From positions 124,001-188,000 of the forward strand of contig NZ_PJIL01000004.1 of the NCBI RefSeq assembly GCF_002929335.1: 64,000 nucleotides of DNA, written 5' to 3'. Positions 56,457 through 64,000 of the stretch are shown here, piece by piece. Position 1 is the stretch's first letter; every line of letters begins with the position of its first letter. Below the pieces are notes generated by a model that saw only the letters and a program-made list of their open reading frames with translations, had not been told where the DNA came from and did no database searches. Position numbers and translations under genes: made by a program. Origin of the DNA: Arthrobacter sp. Y81 (lineage in GTDB: Bacteria; Actinomycetota; Actinomycetes; Actinomycetales; Micrococcaceae).

Positions 56457-58844
56457 ATGCCATCAGCACCCGCCAAGACGGACCCGCCTGCCCCGACTGA
56501 CCAGAAGCCTGCCGAACAGGAGCCTGCAAATGTCCGGCAAGGCACGCCTGCACCGCCTGGCCCCAAGAGCCTCCGGACATTCCTGACAGCGGGACTCCGT
56601 TGGGACCTGCCGGCATCACTGGTGGTGTTCCTGGTGGCGGTCCCGCTTTCGCTAGGTATTGCGGCCGCCTCCGGCGCGCCGGTCATGGCCGGCCTGATTG
56701 CGGCTGCCGTGGGCGGGATCATTGCCGGCAGCCTTGGCGGTTCACCGCTGCAGGTCAGCGGGCCGGCCGCCGGCCTGACGGTCATCGTTGCCGGCCTGAT
56801 CGAACAGTTCGGCTGGCCGGCCACCTGCGCCATCACCGCCGCGGCCGGCGTGCTCCAGGCGCTGCTTGGCCTGGCCAGGGTAGGCCGCGTTGCGCTGGCC
56901 ATCGCACCCGTTGTGGTTCATGCCATGCTCGCCGGCATCGGCATCACCATCGTGCTGCAGCAGCTGCACGTGATGCTCGGCTCGGACTCCGCCAGCTCCG
57001 CCTGGGAAAACATCACGGCCTTCCCGGCCAGCATTTTCGCCGCCGACATCGCAGCGGCAGTCCTTGGCGCTGTGGTCATTGCCCTGCTGCTCGGGTGGAA
57101 GCATCTTCCCGCCGCTGTCCGCAAGGTTCCCGCGCCCCTCGTTGCAGTCATCGCCGCCACGGCTCTCTCCCTGCCGTTCAACGTGGACCGGATCAGCTTC
57201 GACGGTTCCTTGCTTGGCGCCCTGTCGTTTCCGGAGCTCCCTGACGGGAACTGGACGGCGGTTGTCATTGGCGTGGTGACCATCGCACTGATTGCCAGTG
57301 TTGAATCCCTGCTCTCGGCTGTGGCAGTGGACAAGATGCACCACGGCCAGCGGACGGACTTCAACCGCGAGCTCCTGGGCCAGGGCGCAGCAAATGTGAC
57401 TTCCGGGATGCTGGGCGGCCTGCCCGTCACCGGAGTGATTGTCCGCAGCGCCACCAACCTTGAGGCGGGTGCCCGGACGCGCAAGTCGGCCGTGCTGCAC
57501 GGCGTCTGGGTGCTGGTCTTCTCGCTGCTGCTGGCCGGCCTGATCCAGCTCATTCCCCAGGCTGTCCTCGCAGGCCTGCTGATCGTGATCGGCTCCCGTC
57601 TGGTCAGGACGGCCGACATCAAGACTGCCCGCCGGACCGGAGACCTGACCGTCTACGGTGTGACGTTGTTCTGCGTGGTGTTCGTCAACCTGCTCGCCGG
57701 CGTCCTGACCGGCCTGGTCCTTGCCATAGCCCTGGTTGTCTGGCGTGTGGCGCGGGCCAGCATCCATGCGGAGCACGTCGGGACCGACGGCGGGAACCGC
57801 TGGCGCGTTGTCATCGACGGATCGTGCAGCTTCCTCTCGCTCCCGCGCTTGAGCGCCGTGCTGGCCTCGGTCCCGGCCGGTGCGCACGTCACGGTTGAAC
57901 TGGAGGTGGATTTCCTCGACCATCCTGTCCACGACACCATTGATTCCTGGCGCAACAGGCATGTGGGCAACGGTGGCACGGTGGTCATCGAGGAAAGCGG
58001 CACCGCCACGCTGCACGATGCCCAGGCCGGTCCGCCGAGCCGCGGCAGTTCCCGTTCTGCCCTTCGGAGCGGATTCGCCCCGTGGCGCAGCTGGCAGCGC
58101 CGCCTCCTGCCGGGGCACACGGCCGCGGGGCCGGAAGTACCCGCGCCGCTACGCTCGGTGCTCACCGGGGTGGACAACTACCACCGGCGGAACGCCCACC
58201 TGGTGCGTCCGCACGTGCAGGAGCTGTCCTCGTTCCAGGACCCGGGCACCCTGTTCGTTGCCTGCTCGGATTCCCGCGTGGTGCCGAACCTGATCACCAG
58301 CAGCGGTCCCGGCGACCTCTTCACCGTCCGGAACGTGGGCAACGTGGTGGGCGACACAGGCCGCGACGCGTCCATTGAGGCGGCCCTGGAATTTGCCCTC
58401 AGCGAGCTGTCCGTGGAGTCGATCGTGGTCTGCGGGCACTCTGGCTGCGGTGCCATGACGGCGCTGTGGGCCGATCCGGACAGTGCCGGCGCCGCGGCTG
58501 CGTCCGATTGTAGTGCTGCGTCCGGTTCCGGCGTGGCACCCGGGCCGCGGGGCGCCATCGACGTCTGGCTCGACCACGCACGGCCAAGCCTGGCCGCCTT
58601 CCGCGACGGGCATCCGGTCCAGGCGGCCGCAGCCGATGCGGGATACGGCGCCGTCGACCAGTTGGCGATGGTGAACGTTGCAGTCCAGCTGGACAGGCTC
58701 GGGCGCCACCCCGGCCTTCAGGAAGCCTTGCAGGCCGAACGCGTGCACGTCGTGGGTCTCTTCTATGACATCTCCACGGCGCGGGTCCTGCAGATCACGC
58801 CGGAGGGCATCACCCACCTCGACCCCGCCACACTCAAGCACTAG
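56457..58844 (+). CDS. SulP-family anion transporter fused to a beta-carbonic anhydrase
   Basis: 795 residues (GAAGGA upstream). Residues 45-430: SulP membrane domain, about ten or more helices (PASLVVFLVAVPLSLGIAAA SGAP; SGPAAGLTVIVAGLI; TSGMLGGLPVTGVIVRSATN). About 440-530: STAS-like region. About 560-795: beta-carbonic anhydrase with FVACSDSRVVP and VVCGHSGCGAMTAL, providing the Cys/Asp/His/Cys zinc site. The fusion would import bicarbonate and equilibrate it with CO2, as in BicA-type systems and mycobacterial fusions. A low-complexity insert (Ala/Ser) is near 680. Confidence 0.93.
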   Translation: MPSAPAKTDPPAPTDQKPAEQEPANVRQGTPAPPGPKSLRTFLTAGLRWDLPASLVVFLVAVPLSLGIAAASGAPVMAGLIAAAVGGIIAGSLGGSPLQVSGPAAGLTVIVAGLIEQFGWPATCAITAAAGVLQALLGLARVGRVALAIAPVVVHAMLAGIGITIVLQQLHVMLGSDSASSAWENITAFPASIFAADIAAAVLGAVVIALLLGWKHLPAAVRKVPAPLVAVIAATALSLPFNVDRISFDGSLLGALSFPELPDGNWTAVVIGVVTIALIASVESLLSAVAVDKMHHGQRTDFNRELLGQGAANVTSGMLGGLPVTGVIVRSATNLEAGARTRKSAVLHGVWVLVFSLLLAGLIQLIPQAVLAGLLIVIGSRLVRTADIKTARRTGDLTVYGVTLFCVVFVNLLAGVLTGLVLAIALVVWRVARASIHAEHVGTDGGNRWRVVIDGSCSFLSLPRLSAVLASVPAGAHVTVELEVDFLDHPVHDTIDSWRNRHVGNGGTVVIEESGTATLHDAQAGPPSRGSSRSALRSGFAPWRSWQRRLLPGHTAAGPEVPAPLRSVLTGVDNYHRRNAHLVRPHVQELSSFQDPGTLFVACSDSRVVPNLITSSGPGDLFTVRNVGNVVGDTGRDASIEAALEFALSELSVESIVVCGHSGCGAMTALWADPDSAGAAAASDCSAASGSGVAPGPRGAIDVWLDHARPSLAAFRDGHPVQAAAADAGYGAVDQLAMVNVAVQLDRLGRHPGLQEALQAERVHVVGLFYDISTARVLQITPEGITHLDPATLKH

Positions 58845-58855
58845 GCAGTCAACCG

Positions 58856-58893
58856 CCCGGCGGGCAACAGCCCGGCGGGCAACAGCCCGGCGG
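58856..58893. repeat. 15-bp tandem repeat after the SulP gene
   Basis: About 2.5 copies of CCCGGCGGGCAACAG, 12 nt after the stop. Each unit holds a small CCCGG/CCGGG palindrome. Possibly a slippage product at a GC-rich terminator. Confidence 0.65.
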
Positions 58894-58959
58894 TCACCCG
58901 CAAGGCGGAGCCGCTCAGCGGCCCCTTCTCCTCGGCCTGTCGCAGCCTCACGGCACGCC

Positions 58960-59343
58960 TCAGGCCGAGGAGAACCACACGACGTGCGGTTCCCGTCGGG
59001 ACACCCGGGTAACCGGGGCAGCCCGCTCACCGCGGACCGCCCGCTCAGTCCGGGCGGCTTCAACGTGGGCGGTTTCAGCCCGCACAGTGTCAGCCCGGAC
59101 ATTTTCAGCCCGCACGGCCTCAGCCGGGATGATCTTTTCCACCCTGACGATCTCCAGGGCCTCCACGTCCAGCAGCTTGCGCGCCCCCGTCCGTGAGTCC
59201 ACGATCCAGAACAGGTCCATGGACGGAATCGTCTCTGTCACGCGTCCCCGGTGGAACAGCCGGCCCTTGTGCCAGGCCTCAATTTCCTCCCCGGCCGACA
59301 ACTCCGAACATGTCCGGACGTTTGATTTCCCGCCTGCATCCAC
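58960..59343 (-). CDS. Hypothetical protein with Val-Arg-Ala-Glu repeats
   Basis: 127 residues from ATG 59343. N-terminal small beta-rich domain: SAGEEIEAWHKGRLFHRGRV TETIPSMDLFWIVDSRTGAR KLLDVEALEIVRV. C-terminal part (75-110) is made of charged units such as AVRAENVRADTVRAETAHVE, probably a coiled or extended helix. Similar short beta domains occur in other Arthrobacter proteins as far as I recall. Function unknown. The region 59344-59486 to its right holds nothing I can identify. Confidence 0.6.
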   Translation of the reverse strand: MDAGGKSNVRTCSELSAGEEIEAWHKGRLFHRGRVTETIPSMDLFWIVDSRTGARKLLDVEALEIVRVEKIIPAEAVRAENVRADTVRAETAHVEAARTERAVRGERAAPVTRVSRREPHVVWFSSA

Positions 59344-59486
59344 AACGAGCCCCTCCCCTGGCGCTGAATGTGCTGCGACCAGCGCTTCAACTACGGCTGG
59401 TCATCAACTGAGATCAGCATCCTCCAGCAAGATTGCAGCAACGTTTCCGAAGGGTGATTTTCCTGTGTCGCTTGCGCGCAGCCAGA

Positions 59487-60938
59487 TCAGGGCAGCACCA
59501 GAACGCCGTCAACGCGGCGCGGGATGCCCAGCGGGTTGGCTTCCCGCAGGGCAGGATGCAGCACAGACTCCGGGGCGTCCTGGTAGGCCACCGGACGCTG
59601 GAAGCGGCGGACCGCCGTCGCCCCCACCGAGGTGAACAGCGACGTGGTGGCCGGGTACGGGCCTCCGTGCTGCTGGGCCCAGTTCACCGCCACGCCGGTG
59701 GGCCAGCCGTCGAACAGCACGCGTCCGGCGAGGCCGGCAAGCTGCTCCACCAGCCCCGAAACGTCCTCGCCTGGCTGCGCATGGACGGTGGCGGTCAGGC
59801 TGCCGGGCACCAGGGCCAGGACGGCTGAGAGTTCCTCCTGGTCCGCGTATTCGATAAGCAGCGTGGTGGGGCCGAAGCACTCCTCCAGCAGTTTCTCCGG
59901 GGTTTCCAGGACGTTGGCTGCGGAGGTGGAAAACACCACCGGTGCGGCGCCGTCGCGGGTGGCGTCCTGGTCCGCCGTGCCGCTGACGATGGTCACGTCG
60001 GGCAGCGAAGCCACGCTCCGCAGGCCGTCGGGGTAGGCGTCCGCAATGCGCTCCGTCAGCATGGGCGCGGCGCCCTTGCCCTTGGCCGCCTCCGCAAGTT
60101 CGGCTGCAAAGCCGGTGCCTGCCGGAATGAAGACCAGGCCCGGCTTGGTGCAGAACTGGCCGGCGCCGAGCGTGAAGGAACCTGCGAGGCCAGCGGCCAG
60201 CTCACCGGTACGGGCCTGCAACGCCTCTGCAGTGATCACCACGGGGTTGAGGCTGCCGAGCTCGCCGTAGAACGGGATGGGTTCGGGCCGGGAGACTGCA
60301 AGGTCGAACAGCGCGCGGCCGCCGGGAATGGACCCGGTGAAGCCCACGGCCTTGATGGCCGGGTCCTGGACCAGGGCGGTGCCGGCCTCACGGCCGCTGA
60401 TCAGGGCAAACAGGCCTTCGGGGGCGCCGGCCGCGGCCAGTGCCTCGGTGACGATTTCCGCCGTCCGCTCGGAGAGCCTGAGGTGGCCGGAGTGAGCCTT
60501 CACTATGACGGAACAGCCCACCGCGAGCGCCGACGCTGTATCGCCGCCGGCTACGGAGAAGGCGAACGGGAAGTTGGAAGCCGAGAAGACAGCCACGGGC
60601 CCGATCGGCTTCAGCAGCCGCCGCAGGTCCGGCTTGGGCGGCATGGCCGATGGATCGGCGTGGTCGATCACCGCTTCGAGGTAGGAACCTTCGGTGATCA
60701 CCGTGGCGAAGAGCCGCAGCTGTCCGGTGGTGCGCGCCACCTCACCGGTGAGCCGTGCCGTACCCAGCCGGGTTTCCGAATCGGCGATGGCCACCAGTTC
60801 TGTCACGTTGGCGTCCAGCGCGTCGGCGACGGCGTGGAGCCAGCCTGCACGGTCGGCGTCCGACGCGGCCGCGGCGGCTTTTGCCGCCCGGGTGGCGGCT
60901 GCCGTCAGGGCGGTGAGTTCGAGGGTTGCTGTTGTCAC
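59487..60938 (-). CDS. Aldehyde dehydrogenase, 2-oxoglutarate semialdehyde dehydrogenase type
   Basis: 483 residues from GTG 60938, which overlaps the enolase-family gene stop by 4 nt. NADP-type ALDH: AVFSASNFPFAFSVAGGDTA, AVGFTGSIPGGRALFDLAVS, PIPFYGELGSLNPVVI (catalytic Glu), GAGQFCTKPGLVFIPAG (catalytic Cys). The C terminus FQRPVAYQDAPESVLHPALR matches the KGSADH group. It oxidises 2,5-dioxopentanoate from KdgD to 2-oxoglutarate, completing oxidative uronate breakdown. Confidence 0.92.
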   Translation of the reverse strand: MTTATLELTALTAAATRAAKAAAAASDADRAGWLHAVADALDANVTELVAIADSETRLGTARLTGEVARTTGQLRLFATVITEGSYLEAVIDHADPSAMPPKPDLRRLLKPIGPVAVFSASNFPFAFSVAGGDTASALAVGCSVIVKAHSGHLRLSERTAEIVTEALAAAGAPEGLFALISGREAGTALVQDPAIKAVGFTGSIPGGRALFDLAVSRPEPIPFYGELGSLNPVVITAEALQARTGELAAGLAGSFTLGAGQFCTKPGLVFIPAGTGFAAELAEAAKGKGAAPMLTERIADAYPDGLRSVASLPDVTIVSGTADQDATRDGAAPVVFSTSAANVLETPEKLLEECFGPTTLLIEYADQEELSAVLALVPGSLTATVHAQPGEDVSGLVEQLAGLAGRVLFDGWPTGVAVNWAQQHGGPYPATTSLFTSVGATAVRRFQRPVAYQDAPESVLHPALREANPLGIPRRVDGVLVLP

Positions 60939-62065
60939 AGTGACTTCCTGTTCTGGTTGTCGGCGGATGGCCCGCTGAAGGCGAATCCCAGTCCTGCCCG
61001 GCCGGCGAGGGTGAGCCTGCTGTTGCAGACCCGCACGGGCGACGGCGCATCGAGCACACCCAGCTGTTCGAAGGAGGCGTCTTCGACGTCTTCGACGAGG
61101 GTGGGTTCGGCCATGGTCAGCGCGAGCTGGCCGGAGAGCTCCGGCAGCAGGTGCGGCATGACCCTGATGCTGTGGGTGCGGGCGAGTTCCACGATGCGGC
61201 GGAAGGGTGTGATGCCGCCGACGCGGATGATGTTGGGCTGGATGATGTCCACCGCTCCCGCCTCGATGAAATCGCGGAAGCGGTAGATGTTGTGCAGGTT
61301 TTCGCCCAGTGCGATGGGCACGGGTGAGTGCTGACTCAGCCTGCGGTAGGCCCAGAGGTCGTCCGCCCGGAGGGGTTCCTCGAGCCAGTCCAGGCCGAAC
61401 TCCGCCAGCACGTCCAAGGCACGGAATGTGGTGGGCAGGTCCCAGCGCTGGTTGGCGTCGATCATGAGCTTCCGGTCCGGCCCCAAAACCTGCCGGACGG
61501 CGGCAACACGTTCCGCGTCTTCCCGGATGTCCGGCTTGCCCACCTTGATCTTGACGGCGTTGTGCCCGGCCGCCACCCAGCGTTCCACCTGCGCCACCAG
61601 CTCCTCGAGGGAATAGTGCAGGTTCACGCCGGAGCCGTACACCTCCACCGAATCCTGGCGCTGGCCCAGCAGCCCCGTCACCGAAGTGCCTGCCCGGCGG
61701 GCCTGCAGGTCCCACAGCGCAAGGTCCACGCCGGCCATGGCAATGGTGGTCAGTCCCCCGCCGCCGGCCTCGTGCAGCCGCTTCCACAGCTGGTCCCACA
61801 CCGTTTCGGGGTTCGCTGCGAGCCCGGGGATGAAGGGCGCGATGTCGAAGTCCAGGAGGGCCTTGACCGCCTGCGGGCCGATGGTGGGGGTCCAGGAGAA
61901 CCCGTACCCCGTGCCGCCGTCGTCCGTGTGGATCTCGGTGGCGATCACGTGGTTTTCCGGTGCCTCCGCGCCCCAGCTGCGCAGCAGCGGAACCGTCAGG
62001 AGGCGGGCGGACAGACCCGTGATGAGCGGCGCCGTCCGGACCGCTTCGGCGACGGGCGCACTCAT
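60935..62065 (-). CDS. Enolase-superfamily enzyme: aldarate dehydratase or galactarolactone cycloisomerase
   Basis: 376 residues. Mandelate-racemase/muconate-lactonising-enzyme group: KxK in NAVKIKVGKPDIREDAERV, Mg ligands in MIDANQRWDLPTTFRALD (Asp), LDWLEEPL (Glu) and IALGENLHNIYRFRDF (Glu), and a His in VMPHLLPELSGQ. It overlaps kdgD by 1 nt. Placed between the dehydrogenase and KdgD, it should give the keto-deoxyhexarate that KdgD uses, either by dehydrating galactarate or by opening galactarolactone (Gci). The length equals Gci of Agrobacterium (about 378). Motifs alone do not decide. Confidence 0.85.
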   Translation of the reverse strand: MSAPVAEAVRTAPLITGLSARLLTVPLLRSWGAEAPENHVIATEIHTDDGGTGYGFSWTPTIGPQAVKALLDFDIAPFIPGLAANPETVWDQLWKRLHEAGGGGLTTIAMAGVDLALWDLQARRAGTSVTGLLGQRQDSVEVYGSGVNLHYSLEELVAQVERWVAAGHNAVKIKVGKPDIREDAERVAAVRQVLGPDRKLMIDANQRWDLPTTFRALDVLAEFGLDWLEEPLRADDLWAYRRLSQHSPVPIALGENLHNIYRFRDFIEAGAVDIIQPNIIRVGGITPFRRIVELARTHSIRVMPHLLPELSGQLALTMAEPTLVEDVEDASFEQLGVLDAPSPVRVCNSRLTLAGRAGLGFAFSGPSADNQNRKSL

Positions 62066-62970
62066 TAGCGGCCGGCCAGCTCGTAGCCCTTGGCCAGGAT
62101 GGCCTTGAGCTGGACCAGCTGCTCTTCGGTGGGGTCGACCAGCGGTGCGCGGACCGGGCCCACCGGCAGGCCGCCCAGCCGGAGTCCGGCCTTGATCAGG
62201 GAGACGCCGAACCCCGGGGTCTGGTCGCGGAGCCGGACCAGCGGGGCGTAGAAGCCGTCCAGCAGGGCGTGCCGGCGGTCCTCGTCACCGCTGGTGTAGG
62301 CGTCGTAGTAGGCCTTGGCGATTTCGGGCGCCATGGCGAAGGCCGCCGAGGAGTAGAGCGGGATGCCCAGGCCGCGGTAGGCGCCCTGGGTCAGTTCCGC
62401 GGTGAGCAGGCCGTTGAAGAGCAGGAAGTCCTCGCGGCCGGTGGCGTTGATGGCGCTGACGATTTCCTGAGCGAGGCCCACGTCGCCCAGGCCGTCCTTG
62501 AAGCCGATCACCTTGGGGTTGGCGGCCAGGCGGGTCATGGAGGCGGCCGTGTATTTGGCGTTCCCGCGGTGGTAGACGATCACGGGCAGGCTGCTGGCCG
62601 CGGCCACGGCCTCGATGTACGCCACCAGGCCGTCGGTGGGGCCGGTGACGAGGTACGGCGGGAGGACCAGCAGGGCGTCGGCTCCGGCTTCCTCGGCCAC
62701 CCGGGCAGCGGCAAGCGCATGGCCCAGCGGCCCGCCGGCACCGGCAACCACCGGCACCTGGCCCGCTACCGCCTCGACGGCGGCAGTCACCACTGTGCGC
62801 ACCTCGTCAATGCTCAGGGCATGGAATTCGCCGGTGCCGCAGGCCGGGAACACTCCGCCCGGACCGTGCGGCAGGCGGGACGTGATGTGCTCTTTGAGGA
62901 CTTGCACATCCACGTCCCCTTGCGGTGTGAAGGGTGTGACGGGGAAGAACAGTACGCCGTCGAATTTCAT
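62065..62970 (-). CDS. kdgD: 5-dehydro-4-deoxyglucarate dehydratase KdgD
   Basis: 301 residues, DHDPS/NAL superfamily TIM barrel. FDGVLFFPVTPFTPQGDVDV, GPGGVFPACGTGEFHALSID (phosphate/carboxylate-binding GTGE loop as in KdgD), VIVYHRGNAKY (Tyr), VIGFKDGLGDV (Schiff-base Lys). KdgD removes water and CO2 from 5-keto-4-deoxyglucarate to give 2-oxoglutarate semialdehyde. Overlaps the dehydrogenase gene by 4 nt upstream. Confidence 0.94.
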   Translation of the reverse strand: MKFDGVLFFPVTPFTPQGDVDVQVLKEHITSRLPHGPGGVFPACGTGEFHALSIDEVRTVVTAAVEAVAGQVPVVAGAGGPLGHALAAARVAEEAGADALLVLPPYLVTGPTDGLVAYIEAVAAASSLPVIVYHRGNAKYTAASMTRLAANPKVIGFKDGLGDVGLAQEIVSAINATGREDFLLFNGLLTAELTQGAYRGLGIPLYSSAAFAMAPEIAKAYYDAYTSGDEDRRHALLDGFYAPLVRLRDQTPGFGVSLIKAGLRLGGLPVGPVRAPLVDPTEEQLVQLKAILAKGYELAGR

Positions 62971-63944
62971 GGGGTCTCCTGGGATCCTGTGCCGGCCGCG
63001 ACCAGCGCGGCGGGGTTCTCATCGTTGAGGGGCAGTACATCGTTCGGCCCGGACAGCTCGGTACGCCAGCTCCGCGTGGGTTCCCAGCCGAGCAGTTCGC
63101 GGGCCTTGGTGATCGAAAATGCCGGGCTGGTGCCTGTGAGTCCGGCGGCAAGCTCCGCACTGCCGGGCAGGAATTGCGGCATCAGTTCGGCAAGGGGTGC
63201 TGTGGCCAGTGCGTCGGCGGCTCCCACGAAGAAGGTCTGGCCGTTGGGAATGGTGTCCATCTTGGCCAGCAGCAGGTCCAGGAAGTCCGCCACGTCGCGC
63301 GCATCCACGTAGTTGAAGAGTGCCGGTGCGGACAGGGCCGGATCGGCCAGCCGTTCGCGGACGGTGTGGCCCTGCTGGGTGGGCGCGCCCGCCCATTCCT
63401 CCGGAGAGATCACGTAGCAGGGACGGAAGGCCGCGTACCGGATGGCGTCCCCCTGGGCGGCGGCGAACATCTGCACGGTCTGTTCGGCGATGAGCTTGGA
63501 CAGTGCATAGGCGTTCCAGGGCCGGGGTGTGGTTTCCTCGTCCACCGGGAAGCTATCCGGCAGCCAGCCCGCAGGCGAACCGTAGCCCAGCACCGTTGGG
63601 CTGCTTGCCGTGATGATCTTGCCGATGCGCAGTTCCGTCGCCGCGCTGATGACGGCGTACGCCAGCCTCGTGTTGGTGCTGAGGATGACGTCTTCCGGGG
63701 CGCTGAACGGTACGGCGATCGCCGCAAGGTGGACGACGGCGTCGGGCGCTGTATCCCGAAGGAGGCGTACCGCCTCTCCCGGCGCCAGGAGGTCGGCAGT
63801 GCGCTGCTCGACGCCGTCGGGCAGCTGGGCGGCGGGAACGGCGTCACGGTCCACGGAGATGACCTGGTGGCCTGCGCCGGCGAGGCCGGCAACAACGCTG
63901 CGTCCCAGCCGGCCGGAGCCGCCGGTGACAAAAATCCTGCTCAT
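62967..63944 (-). CDS. NAD-epimerase-fold dehydrogenase, likely uronate dehydrogenase type
   Basis: 325 residues from ATG 63944 (AAAGGA upstream). Extended SDR: IFVTGGSGRLGRSVVAGLAG, VHLAAIAVPF, and catalytic YALSKLIAEQTVQMF (YxxxK). As first gene of a kdgD operon it is expected to oxidise galacturonate or glucuronate to the aldarolactone. It is longer than Agrobacterium uronate dehydrogenase (265 residues), with an additional C-terminal part, so a different epimerase-type reaction is possible. Upstream DNA to 64000 holds only its promoter region. Confidence 0.8.
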   Translation of the reverse strand: MSRIFVTGGSGRLGRSVVAGLAGAGHQVISVDRDAVPAAQLPDGVEQRTADLLAPGEAVRLLRDTAPDAVVHLAAIAVPFSAPEDVILSTNTRLAYAVISAATELRIGKIITASSPTVLGYGSPAGWLPDSFPVDEETTPRPWNAYALSKLIAEQTVQMFAAAQGDAIRYAAFRPCYVISPEEWAGAPTQQGHTVRERLADPALSAPALFNYVDARDVADFLDLLLAKMDTIPNGQTFFVGAADALATAPLAELMPQFLPGSAELAAGLTGTSPAFSITKARELLGWEPTRSWRTELSGPNDVLPLNDENPAALVAAGTGSQETP

Positions 63945-64000
63945 ATTGGTTCCTTTAGGATTCAGGCCGCAGGCTAGGCGCCGCGGCGAAGATCGACGCC

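Noticed and set aside
1-64000. tRNA, rRNA, integrase, transposase or phage genes
   Set aside because: None was seen by eye in either strand or among the protein translations; the region looks like stable chromosome with an accessory sugar island.

Overview
The window is high-GC DNA with dense, short-spaced genes. It looks like a chromosomal segment of a Micrococcaceae actinobacterium (Arthrobacter/Pseudarthrobacter-like). Support comes from menaquinone genes of actinobacterial type, a system II cytochrome c maturation operon, Rex, a 32-residue basic bS22-type ribosomal protein, GTG starts and frequent 1-4 nt stop/start overlaps. The genus is inferred from overall similarity; no rRNA gene is present to confirm it.

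Left third (1-20 kb), mostly core functions: a truncated metal-binding lipoprotein; a CPBP membrane protease; menB-menE-menA; small membrane proteins; a DUF559 protein; a five-gene minus-strand cytochrome c maturation operon (phosphatase, TlpA-like, CcdA, ResB, CcsB); YceI; two tandem paralogous membrane proteins with P/Q-rich tails; Rex; a glutaredoxin-like protein; a HAD phosphatase; bS22; a BldC-like HTH protein; and a class I DAHP synthase. The DAHP synthase is preceded by a 19-codon leader ORF with a Trp-Tyr-Ala-Tyr-Phe run and mutually exclusive hairpins, which looks like ribosome-mediated attenuation.

Right two thirds (20-64 kb), a carbohydrate island that reads as a rhamnogalacturonan-I/pectin utilisation locus. 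It has (a) L-rhamnose catabolism (rhaM, rhaI, a fused aldolase/dehydrogenase, rhaB) with a divergent LacI-type regulator and an acetyl esterase; (b) a six-gene operon resembling the Bacillus subtilis yes/lpl genes (YesL, solute-binding lipoprotein, two permeases, rhamnogalacturonan acetylesterase, DUF1961/YesU-like); (c) a GH42 beta-galactosidase with its own CUT1 importer; (d) a third importer with two paralogous binding proteins; (e) two paralogous Gfo/Idh-DUF6807 fusion proteins, one in an operon with an alpha/beta hydrolase and an M24-fold protein that seems to have lost metal ligands; and (f) a four-gene galacturonate-type oxidative operon (NAD-epimerase-fold dehydrogenase, enolase-superfamily enzyme, KdgD, aldehyde dehydrogenase) leading to 2-oxoglutarate. 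The visible glycan-processing enzymes lack signal peptides, so oligosaccharides are probably imported first and degraded inside. No polysaccharide lyase or GH28/GH105 enzyme is in the window.

LacI-type operators tie the island together. Three nearly identical 16-18 bp sites precede two binding-protein genes and the divergent permease/hydrolase operons. A second type (TTTGAATCGT...) occurs both at rhaM/rhaR and in front of the yesL/DUF6807 divergent pair. Several palindromic repeat families lie in intergenic gaps. One gene (epoxide hydrolase) is a clear pseudogene. I saw no tRNA, rRNA, CRISPR array, insertion sequence or prophage.
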